DNA of 64,000 nucleotides. Origin: JBDHDH01 sp039591615. Its GTDB lineage: Bacteria; Gemmatimonadota; Gemmatimonadetes; Gemmatimonadales; GWC2-71-9. Each line of letters opens with the position of its first letter. Position 1 is the first letter of the stretch. Shown in pieces: positions 24,983-33,403 of this stretch. The position numbers were made by a program, and so were the translations under genes. The stretch spans positions 1 to 64,000 of the forward strand of contig JBDHDH010000027.1 in assembly GCA_039591615.1 (NCBI GenBank), in the 5' to 3' direction. The notes under the pieces were generated by a model. That model had not been told where the DNA came from. It worked only from the letters and a program-made list of their open reading frames with translations, and ran no database searches.

Positions 24983-25396
24983 TCACCCGGCAAGCGAATT
25001 GAGGAGGTTCCAAAGCTCCTGCGGTCGGGCGCCGAACACCTCCGAGAACCGAGTCTGGATCTCGGGCTCGGACCACTCCAGAAACACCCAGCTCGAGAGG
25101 CGATGCACGTTGCTTGAGATGAAGTGGATGCGGCCCCGGACGGCACCGACTTCCGGATCCTGGACCGTCTCCAGCAGCACGTCCCAACGGCTGTCTCCAC
25201 GCACGAGCTCGCCCATCTGCCTGGCCTTGATCTGGCTGAGGGGGGGATCGAAGCGAGAGGACGTCGACCGGCCGTCGCGGTTCGAGATCATGTCGCTACA
25301 GTAATGCCCCAAGAACTGGGACGCTAGCAGCGCCCTGCCCCGGTCGGTGACACAGGCGCACCTCCTATCGTGCTCCCGCAGCCCACAGCTACCCAT
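24983..25396 (-). CDS. Hypothetical protein
   Basis: 137 residues from ATG 25396, preceded by AAAGGA at a good distance; the frame is open back to 25450. A cysteine pair lies near the start (CGL...CACV), then CSDMISNRDGRSTSSRFDPP and a mixed alpha/beta C-terminal half (WDVLLETVQDPEVGAVRGRI, HFISSNVHRLSSWVFLEWSE). The C-terminal part resembles a ligand-binding or scaffold domain but I cannot name a family. There are no membrane segments. Confidence 0.6.
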   Translation of the reverse strand: MGSCGLREHDRRCACVTDRGRALLASQFLGHYCSDMISNRDGRSTSSRFDPPLSQIKARQMGELVRGDSRWDVLLETVQDPEVGAVRGRIHFISSNVHRLSSWVFLEWSEPEIQTRFSEVFGARPQELWNLLNSLAG

Positions 25397-25465
25397 TGCT
25401 GGTCCTTTCGATACTTTACTTTCCCTACGTAACCCACAGACCAAAGCCATGAGATTTCAACGACA

Positions 25466-26251
25466 ATGAGCACTCCATCCGCCAGCGCCGCCTCCACGAA
25501 GTGTCCTGGTTGCGGCCAGCCCGCCGCCGGGAAGTTTTGCAGTGCCTGTGGCACCCCCCTTCGCGATGCCTCGTGCCCATCCTGTCGCGCGCCCCTGAGT
25601 TCGGGCGCGAAGTTCTGTCACCGGTGCGGGAGCCCGTTGGGGGGCGGTCGTAAACCGGCGACGTCCTCGACGGCGTGGCTCGTGGCGGGTGCCGCGGTCG
25701 TCGGCCTGGTCGCCGTCTTGGTCCTCGCCGCCCTGCGCGGCCCCGGCTCCGCACCCGCGGCCGCTGCGCCGGGGGCCGGTGCACCGGGGGCCCTCCCCAC
25801 CGGCAGTGCGCCCGTCGATCTCGCCAGCCTGACTCCCCGTGAGCGAGCCGATCGACTCTACGACCGAATCATGCGCGCCCACGAGCAGGGGGACACGAGC
25901 CAGATCAGAATGTTCAAGCCCATGGCGCTCCAGGCGTACGACATGCTCGGCGAGCTGGACAATGACGCGCGGTATCACGTCGGACTGCTCCATACCGTCA
26001 CCGGTGATCCACAAGCGGCCCTAGCGCAGGCCGACTCGATGGACGCCGGCAACCTCATGGGTGCCATGCTGCGCCAACGCGCCGCCATTGCCCTCGGCGA
26101 CGAGGGGGCCAGCCGGGGGGCCTACACCGCGTTCCTGGCCAACTACGATCGCGAGATCGCCGCGAACCGACCCGAGTACGAAGCTCACCGATCTCTCATC
26201 GACAGTTTCCTGGCCGAGGCGCGGCGTGTAGCGGGCGGGGAGGGCTCGTGA
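25466..26251 (+). CDS. Zinc-ribbon membrane protein
   Basis: 261 residues. Four CxxC pairs at the N-terminus (CPGC, CSAC, CPSC, CHRC, residues 13-55) form two zinc ribbons. Then comes a transmembrane helix (about 69-90, WLVAGAAVVGLVAVLVLAAL), an alanine/proline-rich linker and a helical extracytoplasmic domain with TPR-like character (QAYDMLGELDNDARYHVGLL, GDPQAALAQADSMDAGNLMG). The last codon overlaps the mqnD start as GTGA, suggesting co-translation. Function unknown; such architectures often sense or scaffold at the membrane. Confidence 0.85.
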   Translation: MSTPSASAASTKCPGCGQPAAGKFCSACGTPLRDASCPSCRAPLSSGAKFCHRCGSPLGGGRKPATSSTAWLVAGAAVVGLVAVLVLAALRGPGSAPAAAAPGAGAPGALPTGSAPVDLASLTPRERADRLYDRIMRAHEQGDTSQIRMFKPMALQAYDMLGELDNDARYHVGLLHTVTGDPQAALAQADSMDAGNLMGAMLRQRAAIALGDEGASRGAYTAFLANYDREIAANRPEYEAHRSLIDSFLAEARRVAGGEGS

Positions 26252-27102
26252 TCACCATCCGCGTCGCTCACAGCCCCGACGCCGACGATGCGTTCATGTT
26301 CTATGCCCTCGCGGCAGGGAAGATTCCCACAGGGGATCGCCACTACGTCCATGAGCTCGCCGATATCGAGACCCTCAATCGCGGGGCCTTGGCGGGCGAG
26401 CTCGAGGTCACGGCAGTCTCCATCCACGCCTACGCCCACCTCGCTGACCGCTACGCGCTGCTCTCCCACGGAGCGTCGATCGGGGACCGATATGGGCCCA
26501 GGCTCGTCGCCACCGAGCCAGCACCAGCAGACGTCTCGCGGGCCCTCGTGGGCAGGCAGGTGGCCATTCCCGGGGTCCTGACCACCGCGGCCCTCATGTT
26601 ACGGATGTTCCAGCCGAGAATTGACATGGTGGTGACGCCGTTCGACGAGATAGAGGAGGCGGTTCTGACTGGACGGGTCGACGCGGGGCTGCTGATCCAT
26701 GAGGGCCAGCTCACATATAACGACCGCGGCCTGCATCTGTGGGCCGATATGGGCGACTGGTGGTTTCGGGAAACCGGCCTCCCACTCCCCCTGGGCGGCA
26801 ACGTCGTCCGGCGGGACCTCGGCGAAGACCTCATCCGGGAGATCTCGCGGGACCTGCGTGCGAGCATCTCCTACGGTCTGACCCATCGGGAGGAAGCGCT
26901 CGAATTCGCCATGGACTACGCGGGTGATCTCGAGGCGGACCGCGTGGATCGCTTCGTGGCAATGTACGTGAACGAGTTCACCGTGGACTACGGCGATACG
27001 GGTCGCCGCGCTGTGCAGCACTTGCTGGACCGCGCATGGGAGCGCGGTCTCATTCCCGCTCGCGTCCCGGTGACATTCGTCGATGATGGAGCCGTGGTGT
27101 GA
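26248..27102 (+). CDS. mqnD: 1,4-dihydroxy-6-naphthoate synthase (futalosine menaquinone pathway)
   Basis: 284 residues. MqnD converts cyclic dehypoxanthinyl futalosine to 1,4-dihydroxy-6-naphthoate. The family hallmark HSPDADDAFMFYAL stands at residues 8-21, followed by VTAVSIHAYAHLADRYALLS with GASIGDRYGP, IPGVLTTAALMLRMF, LIHEGQLTY and WWFRETGLPLPLGGNVVRRD. The fold is a periplasmic-binding-like cytosolic enzyme. The start is the GTG overlapping the preceding stop. No other mqn gene is in the window. Confidence 0.95.
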   Translation: MITIRVAHSPDADDAFMFYALAAGKIPTGDRHYVHELADIETLNRGALAGELEVTAVSIHAYAHLADRYALLSHGASIGDRYGPRLVATEPAPADVSRALVGRQVAIPGVLTTAALMLRMFQPRIDMVVTPFDEIEEAVLTGRVDAGLLIHEGQLTYNDRGLHLWADMGDWWFRETGLPLPLGGNVVRRDLGEDLIREISRDLRASISYGLTHREEALEFAMDYAGDLEADRVDRFVAMYVNEFTVDYGDTGRRAVQHLLDRAWERGLIPARVPVTFVDDGAVV

Positions 27103-27250
27103 GACTCAGGCCATTCGCAAGGGGGGGGGACTCGGCGTTGCCAAGATCGACTTTGCCTTGCATCGTAGGGTGCGCGTGTCGCCCCCTCGCTCACGCGGCA
27201 TGAGTGCCTGATCGCCCTTGCCTACGAACACGCAGGATCGATCCGATACC

Positions 27251-28333
27251 GTGACGGAATCGAATCCGACTGCCCAACCGACCCCCATCCTCATCGTGGA
27301 TGACGAGGCGGCGTTGCGGGAAGCGCTGGCGCGATACCTTCGCGAGCAGGGCTTTGCGGTGACGACGGCCGGATCCGGCGCGGCTGCCCTCGACGAACTG
27401 CGGCGCAACAAGTTCCACCTCGCGCTCCTCGACATCCGAATGCCGGGCATGAGCGGGATCGACACCGTCTCCGAGGCCCTGGACGTCGATCCCGATGTCG
27501 CCATCATCATGCTGAGCGCCGTGAGCGACGCGACCAGTGCGGCAAACTGCATGCAGCGCGGCGCCATGGACTACCTCACAAAACCGATCGAGCTGACGGA
27601 CCTGATGGGCTCGGTGCGTCGCGTCCTGCGGAAACGGGACACGGTGATTCAGAGCCGGGGTATCACGAGCTGGCTAAGGGAAGAGGTGCAGCGACGAGGC
27701 CAGGAGGTCGATCGAGAGCGGCACAAACAGGAGCAGATCACTCTGGCCACCCTCGAGGCGCTGATCAACGCCCTCGAGGCCAAGAACGTGTACCTTCGGG
27801 GTCACTCGGCTCGGGTCGCCGCCCTCTCAGCCACCATCGCCCACCAGCTCGGCCTCCCGGATGAGCAGATCGAGCACGTGCGAATGGCGGGGCGGCTGCA
27901 CGACCTCGGCAAGATCGGCATCCGCGAGGAGGTGTTAAATAAGGAAGGGCCCCTCAACGAAGAGGAGTACGAGCACGTTAAGCAGCACGTCGTCATCGGC
28001 TCGCAAATCCTCGCGCCCCTGGGACACCTGGGACCCGTTGTCGGCTACGTGCGCAGCCACCATGAGCATTGGGACAGCACGGGATACCCTGACGGCCTGT
28101 CCGGTGAAGACATACCCCTCGGCGCCCGTATCATCTGCGCGGCGGAGGTGTACGACGCCCTCACCCAGGCACGGCCCTATCACGAGAAGCTCCGGCCGGA
28201 GGAAGCCACACAGCGAATGCGCCTCCTCGCGGGCGCCGTACTCGACCCAAGCGTCATGGACGCATTGGCCGCGGCGGTCGCCCGTCGACAAACCCTCGTT
28301 TTCCTTGACGAGGATCAGACACAGCCAACGTAG
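27251..28333 (+). CDS. HD-GYP response regulator (cyclic-di-GMP phosphodiesterase), second copy
   Basis: 360 residues from GTG 27251 (open to a TTG at 27218). The receiver (LIVDDEAALREALARYL, LLDIRMPGMSG, YLTKPIE) and HD-GYP domain (LHDLGKIGIREEVLNKEGPL, HHEHWDSTGYPDGLSGEDIP) are collinear with the protein at 10186, including the linker, so they are paralogues. The GYP and HD metal residues are kept. Two lines of context match the first copy: a pseudopilin gene lies within 2 kb. Its last codons overlap the next gene by 29 bases. Confidence 0.92.
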   Translation: MTESNPTAQPTPILIVDDEAALREALARYLREQGFAVTTAGSGAAALDELRRNKFHLALLDIRMPGMSGIDTVSEALDVDPDVAIIMLSAVSDATSAANCMQRGAMDYLTKPIELTDLMGSVRRVLRKRDTVIQSRGITSWLREEVQRRGQEVDRERHKQEQITLATLEALINALEAKNVYLRGHSARVAALSATIAHQLGLPDEQIEHVRMAGRLHDLGKIGIREEVLNKEGPLNEEEYEHVKQHVVIGSQILAPLGHLGPVVGYVRSHHEHWDSTGYPDGLSGEDIPLGARIICAAEVYDALTQARPYHEKLRPEEATQRMRLLAGAVLDPSVMDALAAAVARRQTLVFLDEDQTQPT

Positions 28334-29405
28334 CGTCCCCCTCGTCGCGACGGCGGCCATCCTCCTCGCCCTGGCCGGCTGTACCCCTCGCCCGCGGCTG
28401 ATAGCCGTCGCCACCGAGCACTCGGTGATCTTCTACGACGCCGCACTCAACCCTCGCGACACCGTGAACCTCCGAGAGATCACGAGGGGGGAGTTGGTGC
28501 CCCGGGCCATGCTCTTTGGCGGGGACGGTACGAGCGTCATCCTCGCCCTGGACGGCGGGACGGCAGGGACGCTGGTACAGGTAGGGCGGTTCGAGGGAAC
28601 GCTTCTCAAGCAGATCGCACTCACCGGGGAACACCCGGATCAGATCGTGCCCTTTGCCGACGGGCACCGGTTCCTCACCCTCGGCAGGGCGGCGGAGAGC
28701 GCTGCGGATTCTGCACGCGGGGTGGCGAGCCTCGTATCCCTCTCTTTCCGGGAGGCTACCCGCGTCCGGCTCGGGCTGTGTGACGGTGACCCGGTTGGAG
28801 CCGCCGTCCACAGCGATGGGAAGAAGGCCTTTGTCGTGTGTGATACCGACGCGGTCGTGGAGCTGGACGCAGAGCTGGGTCGCGTCGTGCGGCACAGCCG
28901 TCTCGATCCGACCAATTCGAACGCCGGTCGGTGTGGAGCCGCGGGGATCGCCCTCTCCCCCAACGAGACGTTGTTGCTCGTTCCGTGCCGGCTATCGGGC
29001 TGGCTGCTCTACCTCGACCGCGTGACGCTGGCACCGTTCGATTCGGTGGCGATAGGTCCTGGTGGCCAACGCCTCCTCGTATCCTCCCGACTCCAGGGCA
29101 CCCTGTTGATATCCGGAGACCGACAGCTCCTGCGGGTTGTCCTGTCAGCACACCGCGTGGACACGCTGGCGACCCTCCCAGGCCCGGTCCGCGCCTTCGC
29201 CCGGAGCGCCGATGCTCGCTCGGTGTATGGCGCCCTTGGCGACGGAACGAATGGCCTCGTGAGGCTCGATCTCACTACGGGTATTGCCGTTGCCAAGGCC
29301 ACGGGGCCACCAGGAGTCGGCGCCATCGCCGTATGGCCGGGCGTCGAAGCTCCCGTGATGACCTGGCTCGCGGAACCGCCGGCTCGGGGCCACCCAGCGC
29401 CGTAA
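28305..29405 (+). CDS. Beta-propeller-like lipoprotein
   Basis: 366 residues from TTG 28305, inside the end of the HD-GYP gene. The signal peptide LVATAAILLALAGC ends in a lipobox cysteine. The mature part has repeated four-strand units with PFADGHRFLTLGR, VHSDGKKAFVVCDTDAVVEL, GIALSPNETLLLVPCR and ARSADARSVYGALGDGTNGL, the pattern of YVTN/WD-type propellers. No enzyme residues stand out. The open frame reaches back to 28038, but that part is the HD-GYP gene in another frame. Confidence 0.75.
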   Translation: MTRIRHSQRSVPLVATAAILLALAGCTPRPRLIAVATEHSVIFYDAALNPRDTVNLREITRGELVPRAMLFGGDGTSVILALDGGTAGTLVQVGRFEGTLLKQIALTGEHPDQIVPFADGHRFLTLGRAAESAADSARGVASLVSLSFREATRVRLGLCDGDPVGAAVHSDGKKAFVVCDTDAVVELDAELGRVVRHSRLDPTNSNAGRCGAAGIALSPNETLLLVPCRLSGWLLYLDRVTLAPFDSVAIGPGGQRLLVSSRLQGTLLISGDRQLLRVVLSAHRVDTLATLPGPVRAFARSADARSVYGALGDGTNGLVRLDLTTGIAVAKATGPPGVGAIAVWPGVEAPVMTWLAEPPARGHPAP

Positions 29406-29732
29406 GGGCCCAGGATCTCAGGCCACAGAGCGCACAGAGTGAAGACGGAGGTCACAGAGAGGGTCGTGGCGGCCTCCGATGATCCGCCCGGTGCGGCCAC
29501 GTGATGATGCCGGCCAATCTTTCGACTGCCGCCACCGAACAGAGCCGCCCGTCCCCGAGAATCCCGGACCCAAAAGAACAACCCGGGCCCAGAGGACCCG
29601 GGTTGTGGGCCGAGCGACGCCGCCGTCACACGCCGCGCGCGGCCACCTTCGCGAGATAATGAGGGTGAGATCGGAGCCTCTCGCCAGGCTCCGAATCGAT
29701 AACGTCTCACCGGCGGAGCTGGTTCCCAGAGG
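29406..29732. other. Intergenic gap with three CACAGAG heptamers and a terminator
   Basis: The gap follows the lipoprotein gene and precedes the convergent pseudopilin gene. CACAGAG occurs three times at 29424-29430, 29433-29439 and 29453-29459, a short irregular repeat of the same unit length as the arrays elsewhere. A strong hairpin stands at 29579-29605. I see no gene. Confidence 0.5.
29572..29605 (-). terminator. Rho-independent terminator of the pseudopilin gene
   Basis: CAACCCGGG at 29579-29587 pairs with CCCGGGTTG at 29597-29605 around a nine-base loop. Read on the minus strand the hairpin is followed by TTCTTTTG, a U-rich run. It lies about 130 bases beyond the stop of the minus-strand pseudopilin gene. 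Confidence 0.65.
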
Positions 29733-30161
29733 TCAGGGCCAGAGCTTCAGCCGCCCGAGTCGGGAGGTCGTCAAGGATTCGGCGGCGGCTCCGCGCCGAA
29801 GGACCAATTTGGTGTTGGCAGGCCCCCAGCCGATGCCGGTCGGAGCCAGTCGTATCACCCGACGGGACGCCGCCAGCGAGACGCCATGGCGACCGGGGCC
29901 CGGGTGGCGGAGAAAAGCCGAGTCTGAGGGACCCTCGAACACCGCCCACAGCGAATCCTGTGAGAACTCGATCCGTACGCGTCGGGCTCGGAAAACGGCC
30001 CCAAGTCTGGCTCTCGAGTAGAACATCGCCAGTTCCCTGGCGGCACGCTGTGTGAGGAGGCTGTCACGCCAGCCAACGACCCGCGGTGTGGTAACGAGAA
30101 GGACGATCCCCAGGATCGCCAAGACGGTGAGCATTTCCAGGATCGTGATCCCGCGTCGCAT
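29733..30161 (-). CDS. GspH/FimT-type pseudopilin
   Basis: 142 residues from ATG 30161. The type III signal is MRRG followed by ITILEMLTVLAILGIVLLV, with cleavage after glycine and Glu at mature position 5. The head carries TQRAARELAMFYSRARLGAV and RRVRIEFSQDSLWAVFEG, typical of the GspH/FimT family (short basic helix after the stalk, then beta strands). It is isolated from other pilus genes but lies near the second HD-GYP regulator. The open frame back to 30236 has no signal and is discounted. Confidence 0.88.
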   Translation of the reverse strand: MRRGITILEMLTVLAILGIVLLVTTPRVVGWRDSLLTQRAARELAMFYSRARLGAVFRARRVRIEFSQDSLWAVFEGPSDSAFLRHPGPGRHGVSLAASRRVIRLAPTGIGWGPANTKLVLRRGAAAESLTTSRLGRLKLWP

Positions 30162-30608
30162 GGACGAGGATACGGAGGACCGACGGTCCGGGCATACCTG
30201 GAAACGCGCTCGTCGGTGCAGTTGGCTGCAGGCCAAAACGCTCCGATCTCACCCTGTGTCACTCCGACGACATTCACGGGATTCTGCATTTGGCGACGTC
30301 GGCCTGGTGTCTGATCACATCTCCCCCCCAAACGGGCAATCTCATTTGGTCATAAAGAGTTAGACTACGTCCCCCATACGGTCGGCACTCGGTACACAAC
30401 TTGCCCCATCTAAGGACGTGCGAATCGGACGGTAGGAGGCCGTCCCGCCCGCGCGTGCATTCGGGACGGTGGATTGCGTTGGCGCCCACTGAGTCCAATC
30501 GCAAGTGGCCGGCCGCATCCCTATGCCCGCCCTTGCCCGACCTGTGGGCGAGAACCATACTTGCGGGGATTTTTCAATGCTGAGCACCGAGCGAGGAATC
30601 ATCTACTC
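30162..30608. other. Divergent intergenic region without a supported gene
   Basis: About 450 bases between the minus-strand pseudopilin and the plus-strand TPR gene. The frames that cross it have no recognisable product. A frame continuous with the TPR gene from a TTG at 30474 would add a CPTCG zinc-knuckle-like segment, but no ribosome binding site supports it. Both promoters should lie here. Confidence 0.35.
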
Positions 30609-31901
30609 GTGACGGAAGCCCGGAAGCACGGCCAGTCGGATCTCCCCAGCGCCTTCCACGACGCGTTCCTGGCCCGCGCCGCGAACGCCGGCGATGAGCA
30701 CATCAAGACGTGCGCCATGGCCGCCTTCCTGACGCTTCGTCTCGTCGATCAGCTTGCCAAGGCTGGCCCTTCGGCGCCGGGGGCAGCCTCGCGAAAGTAC
30801 CAGGTCAAGTCGACGAGCGACTTCGTGTCGCAGATCTGTCCCCGCACCACCGAAGTCAATCACCTCGCAGAACTCGTCCGGGTCGCATCCGGCGCAACTC
30901 AGGCAGGCTTCGTGCGGGTCCTCTACCCGCCCATGCTGGCCTTTGCGTACTGGCTCGAGGAGCAGCTGCGTTTGGATGAGGCGCTCGACGTGCTGGATAC
31001 GGCGCTACGGATGAGTGATGGGCGTGTGGCGGATGAGGAGATAGCCACGCAGCTCCAGCGGGCGCGGGCGTTGCGGCGGGCGGGCCGCCTCGAGGAGGCC
31101 GGTGAAGGCTACGCCAAAGCCGGCGCTCTAGCCATCGCCATCGCCGACCATCGTTCGGAGTTGCTGAGCCGGATCGGTCGGGCCATCGTATTGCAGAAGA
31201 CCGGGAACCTACCCGAGTCGGAACGTGTGCTGCGGGAGGTTCTGGAAGACGCTCGGGCTCTGGGTGATCGCGACACGGAAGCTCGGGCCTGTCACGACCT
31301 CGCTGTTGCCCTGGCCCGGCGTGAACGCCACGCCGAGGGGGTGCCTCTTGCCTTTCGGGCCTACGAGCTGTACGAGCACCCGACGCACCGGGCCCGTGCG
31401 CTCAGCGATACCGGAACGCTCTTGAACGAACTGGGCCACTACTCGGCTGCCAAGGACGCCCTGACACTCGTCGTGGGAAGCCGCCCGCCGACCGACCTCC
31501 TCCTGCTCGCAAAGCTGGAGCTCCTGGACGTGGGCGCGCAGATAGGCGATCGTATCTCTTTCGAGCGCTGGCGGAAGGAGCTCGCGGCCGATCGGGATCT
31601 GATGCCGCCCGACGTCCAGGTGGATTTCGCTATGAAGCTCGGCGCGGGACTGGCGGCGTTCGACCGTTCGACGGATGCGCTGGCCGAGTTGGACCGCGCT
31701 ATCGCCCTCGCGGAACGACACGGGCTCGGCGAGAGCGTTTTCAGGGCGGAGCGCCTCCTGAACGAGGTGCGGGAGCACCGGTCGCGTCAGCACGACGCCG
31801 CGGCGCCCCCGTCACCTTTGGCGCCATCACCCGAACTGCAGCGGGCCATCGACTCGCTGCGCCGTCTGCGCGAGAGTCAGGGGACGGCCGCTGTTTCGTG
31901 A
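30609..31901 (+). CDS. Tetratricopeptide-repeat protein
   Basis: About 430 residues of helical repeats from GTG 30609 (GAGG upstream). TPR-like units include LDEALDVLDTALRMSDGRVA, RAGRLEEAGEGYAKAGALAI, KTGNLPESERVLREVLEDAR, LNELGHYSAAKDALTLVV and RSTDALAELDRAIALAERHG. No signal peptide, so probably a cytoplasmic protein-interaction scaffold. The frame is open to 30474, where it would add a cysteine pair (CPTC) and residues to GFFNAEHRARNHLL; the true start is uncertain. It is followed, convergently, by a small lipoprotein gene. Confidence 0.8.
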   Translation: MTEARKHGQSDLPSAFHDAFLARAANAGDEHIKTCAMAAFLTLRLVDQLAKAGPSAPGAASRKYQVKSTSDFVSQICPRTTEVNHLAELVRVASGATQAGFVRVLYPPMLAFAYWLEEQLRLDEALDVLDTALRMSDGRVADEEIATQLQRARALRRAGRLEEAGEGYAKAGALAIAIADHRSELLSRIGRAIVLQKTGNLPESERVLREVLEDARALGDRDTEARACHDLAVALARRERHAEGVPLAFRAYELYEHPTHRARALSDTGTLLNELGHYSAAKDALTLVVGSRPPTDLLLLAKLELLDVGAQIGDRISFERWRKELAADRDLMPPDVQVDFAMKLGAGLAAFDRSTDALAELDRAIALAERHGLGESVFRAERLLNEVREHRSRQHDAAAPPSPLAPSPELQRAIDSLRRLRESQGTAAVS

Positions 31902-31916
31902 GACGGATTCCGGTCG

Positions 31917-32069
31917 CTACGTATCGGAGTTCGAATAACCCGCGTTGAAGCAGGCGCTGTCCTCGCCGCTGCAGGTGTCCAACGGCGCCACCGGGTTCGC
32001 GCAGGCGGCGGCTCCGAGTGCCACGGAGGCGAGAAGAGCGAACGCATACAACCGAATGCGACGCGTCAT
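31917..32069 (-). CDS. Small lipoprotein, 50 residues
   Basis: Reading the minus strand from ATG 32069 gives a basic start (MTRRIRLYAF), a hydrophobic core and a lipobox ALGAAAC, then ANPVAPLDTCSGEDSACFNA and a stop at 31917. GGGAGG lies five bases before the ATG, a strong ribosome binding site. The mature peptide is about 29 residues with two cysteines that could form a disulphide. I recognise no family; the signal peptide and ribosome binding site together make it a credible small gene. Confidence 0.75.
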   Translation of the reverse strand: MTRRIRLYAFALLASVALGAAACANPVAPLDTCSGEDSACFNAGYSNSDT

Positions 32070-32209
32070 GGGTCCTCCCGGGTGTGAGGAACTGCGATCG
32101 TGAAGATGTCGTGAAGAAGCGCGGGGAACGCCTATTCTAAGCTTTGCATCGGCGTCCGTACGTTGCGTAGGCCCATATTGGGACTTCAGGTGTCATTTTT
32201 GGGACATTC

Positions 32210-33010
32210 GTGCTGGTCCTTGCAGCTGTACCCGACGATTTTGCCCGGCGCTTGGGGCGCGCAGCCGGACAGCGCTTCACGTTCCTGTGGGTGTCCTCCT
32301 GGACGGATGCCATCGATGCCATCCGTCAGGAGCCCCTGGAGCTTGCTGTGGTCGACCCGGGGCTCGAGGACATCCCCAGGGGTCACGAGATCGAGCGGAT
32401 TCGGGTATTGTTTCCGTCTCTCCCCCTGGTGCTCTACACGAGGCTGTCGCCAAGCACCGTGCCGGTGCTGCTGCAGCTCGGGCGTGCAGGGATCCAGGAG
32501 GTGGTGGTGGCGGGACACGACGATCACCCCGACCGCCTGCGCCAGCTGTTGGCGGAGGAAGTGGCGGGCTCGATTTCCCGGCAGCTCATCGAGGAAATGG
32601 ACGATCTGCTGTCGGACTGTCCCGGTGAGCTCCGCTGGGCTATCGAGACCACGATTCGTGAGCCGGCAACGCTCCACACGGTTGCCGACCTGGCGAGGCG
32701 GGCGCGCATCGACCGGAGAACGTGTGCGCGGTGGTTCACGAAGGCATGCCTCCCACCGCCTAGCGTGATGCTGATGGTGTTCAGGGTGATGTATGCGCAC
32801 CGGCTGTTGCAGGATCCCGGGTACACGGTGGAAGATGTGGCGACCAAGTTGGGGTATGCGAAAGCACGGTCTTTCGCCCAGAACGTGAAGGACGTCTTTG
32901 GGATGACACCAGGGGAGCTCCGGGTGTCGTTGACAGCTGGGGACGCACTGAGCATCGTCCGCGAGCGGTACTTCCGGAGGGAAGACCCATCACTGGCAAC
33001 CGCGTCATGA
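32210..33010 (+). CDS. AraC-type transcription factor with receiver-like N-terminus
   Basis: 266 residues from a GTG at 32210. Residues about 1-110 form an alpha/beta fold like a response receiver (LELAVVDPGLEDIP, LPLVLYTRLS) but lack the terminal lysine, so phosphorylation is doubtful. Residues about 160-245 hold two helix-turn-helix units: TVADLARRARIDRRTCARWF and YTVEDVATKLGYAKARSFAQ, with NVKDVFGMTPGELR closing the AraC signature. Its stop overlaps the next gene (a receiver) by ATGA, so the two act together. Confidence 0.82.
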   Translation: MLVLAAVPDDFARRLGRAAGQRFTFLWVSSWTDAIDAIRQEPLELAVVDPGLEDIPRGHEIERIRVLFPSLPLVLYTRLSPSTVPVLLQLGRAGIQEVVVAGHDDHPDRLRQLLAEEVAGSISRQLIEEMDDLLSDCPGELRWAIETTIREPATLHTVADLARRARIDRRTCARWFTKACLPPPSVMLMVFRVMYAHRLLQDPGYTVEDVATKLGYAKARSFAQNVKDVFGMTPGELRVSLTAGDALSIVRERYFRREDPSLATAS

Positions 33011-33402
33011 GATCGCTTCGCGTCCTCGTCGTGGACGATGACCCGAGCGTACGCCGGGTGCTGGAGCGGGCTCTGGAATTGCGGGGGCATGAACCGCTCC
33101 TGGCTGCGCGGGGCGAAGCGGCCATCGAGCTGCTGCGCTCCCACGAGGTCGATGTGGTCCTGATGGATTTGCGGATGCCCAGCATGTCGGGGAAGACGCT
33201 GTTTCACGTGATTGCGAGCCAATGGCCGCAGCTCGCCACTCGTACCGTAATCATGAGCGGGGATCCGGACTCCCGAGATCATGAGGAGTGGCTGAGCCTG
33301 AACAACCTTCCGGTGATCAACAAGCCGTTCGAGCTGTCGGATCTGTTCGCCCTCATCGAACGCCTCCTGACAGACGAACGCCGTCAAGCGAATGGGAGCT
33401 GA
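33007..33402 (+). CDS. Single-domain response regulator
   Basis: 131 residues, one receiver domain only. VLVVDDDPSVRRVL supplies the acidic pair, VVLMDLRMPSMSG the phospho-acceptor, RTVIMSGD the Thr/Ser and INKPFE the lysine. Without an output domain it probably relays phosphate to, or blocks, partners such as the AraC-type protein encoded just upstream with an ATGA overlap. The MerR-type gene starts 2 bases after. Confidence 0.9.
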   Translation: MRSLRVLVVDDDPSVRRVLERALELRGHEPLLAARGEAAIELLRSHEVDVVLMDLRMPSMSGKTLFHVIASQWPQLATRTVIMSGDPDSRDHEEWLSLNNLPVINKPFELSDLFALIERLLTDERRQANGS

Positions 33403-33403
33403 G

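Noticed and set aside
24928..25304. Plus-strand frames opposite the gene at 24983
   Set aside because: The minus-strand frame has a good start, ribosome binding site and coherent protein; the opposite frames are shadows.
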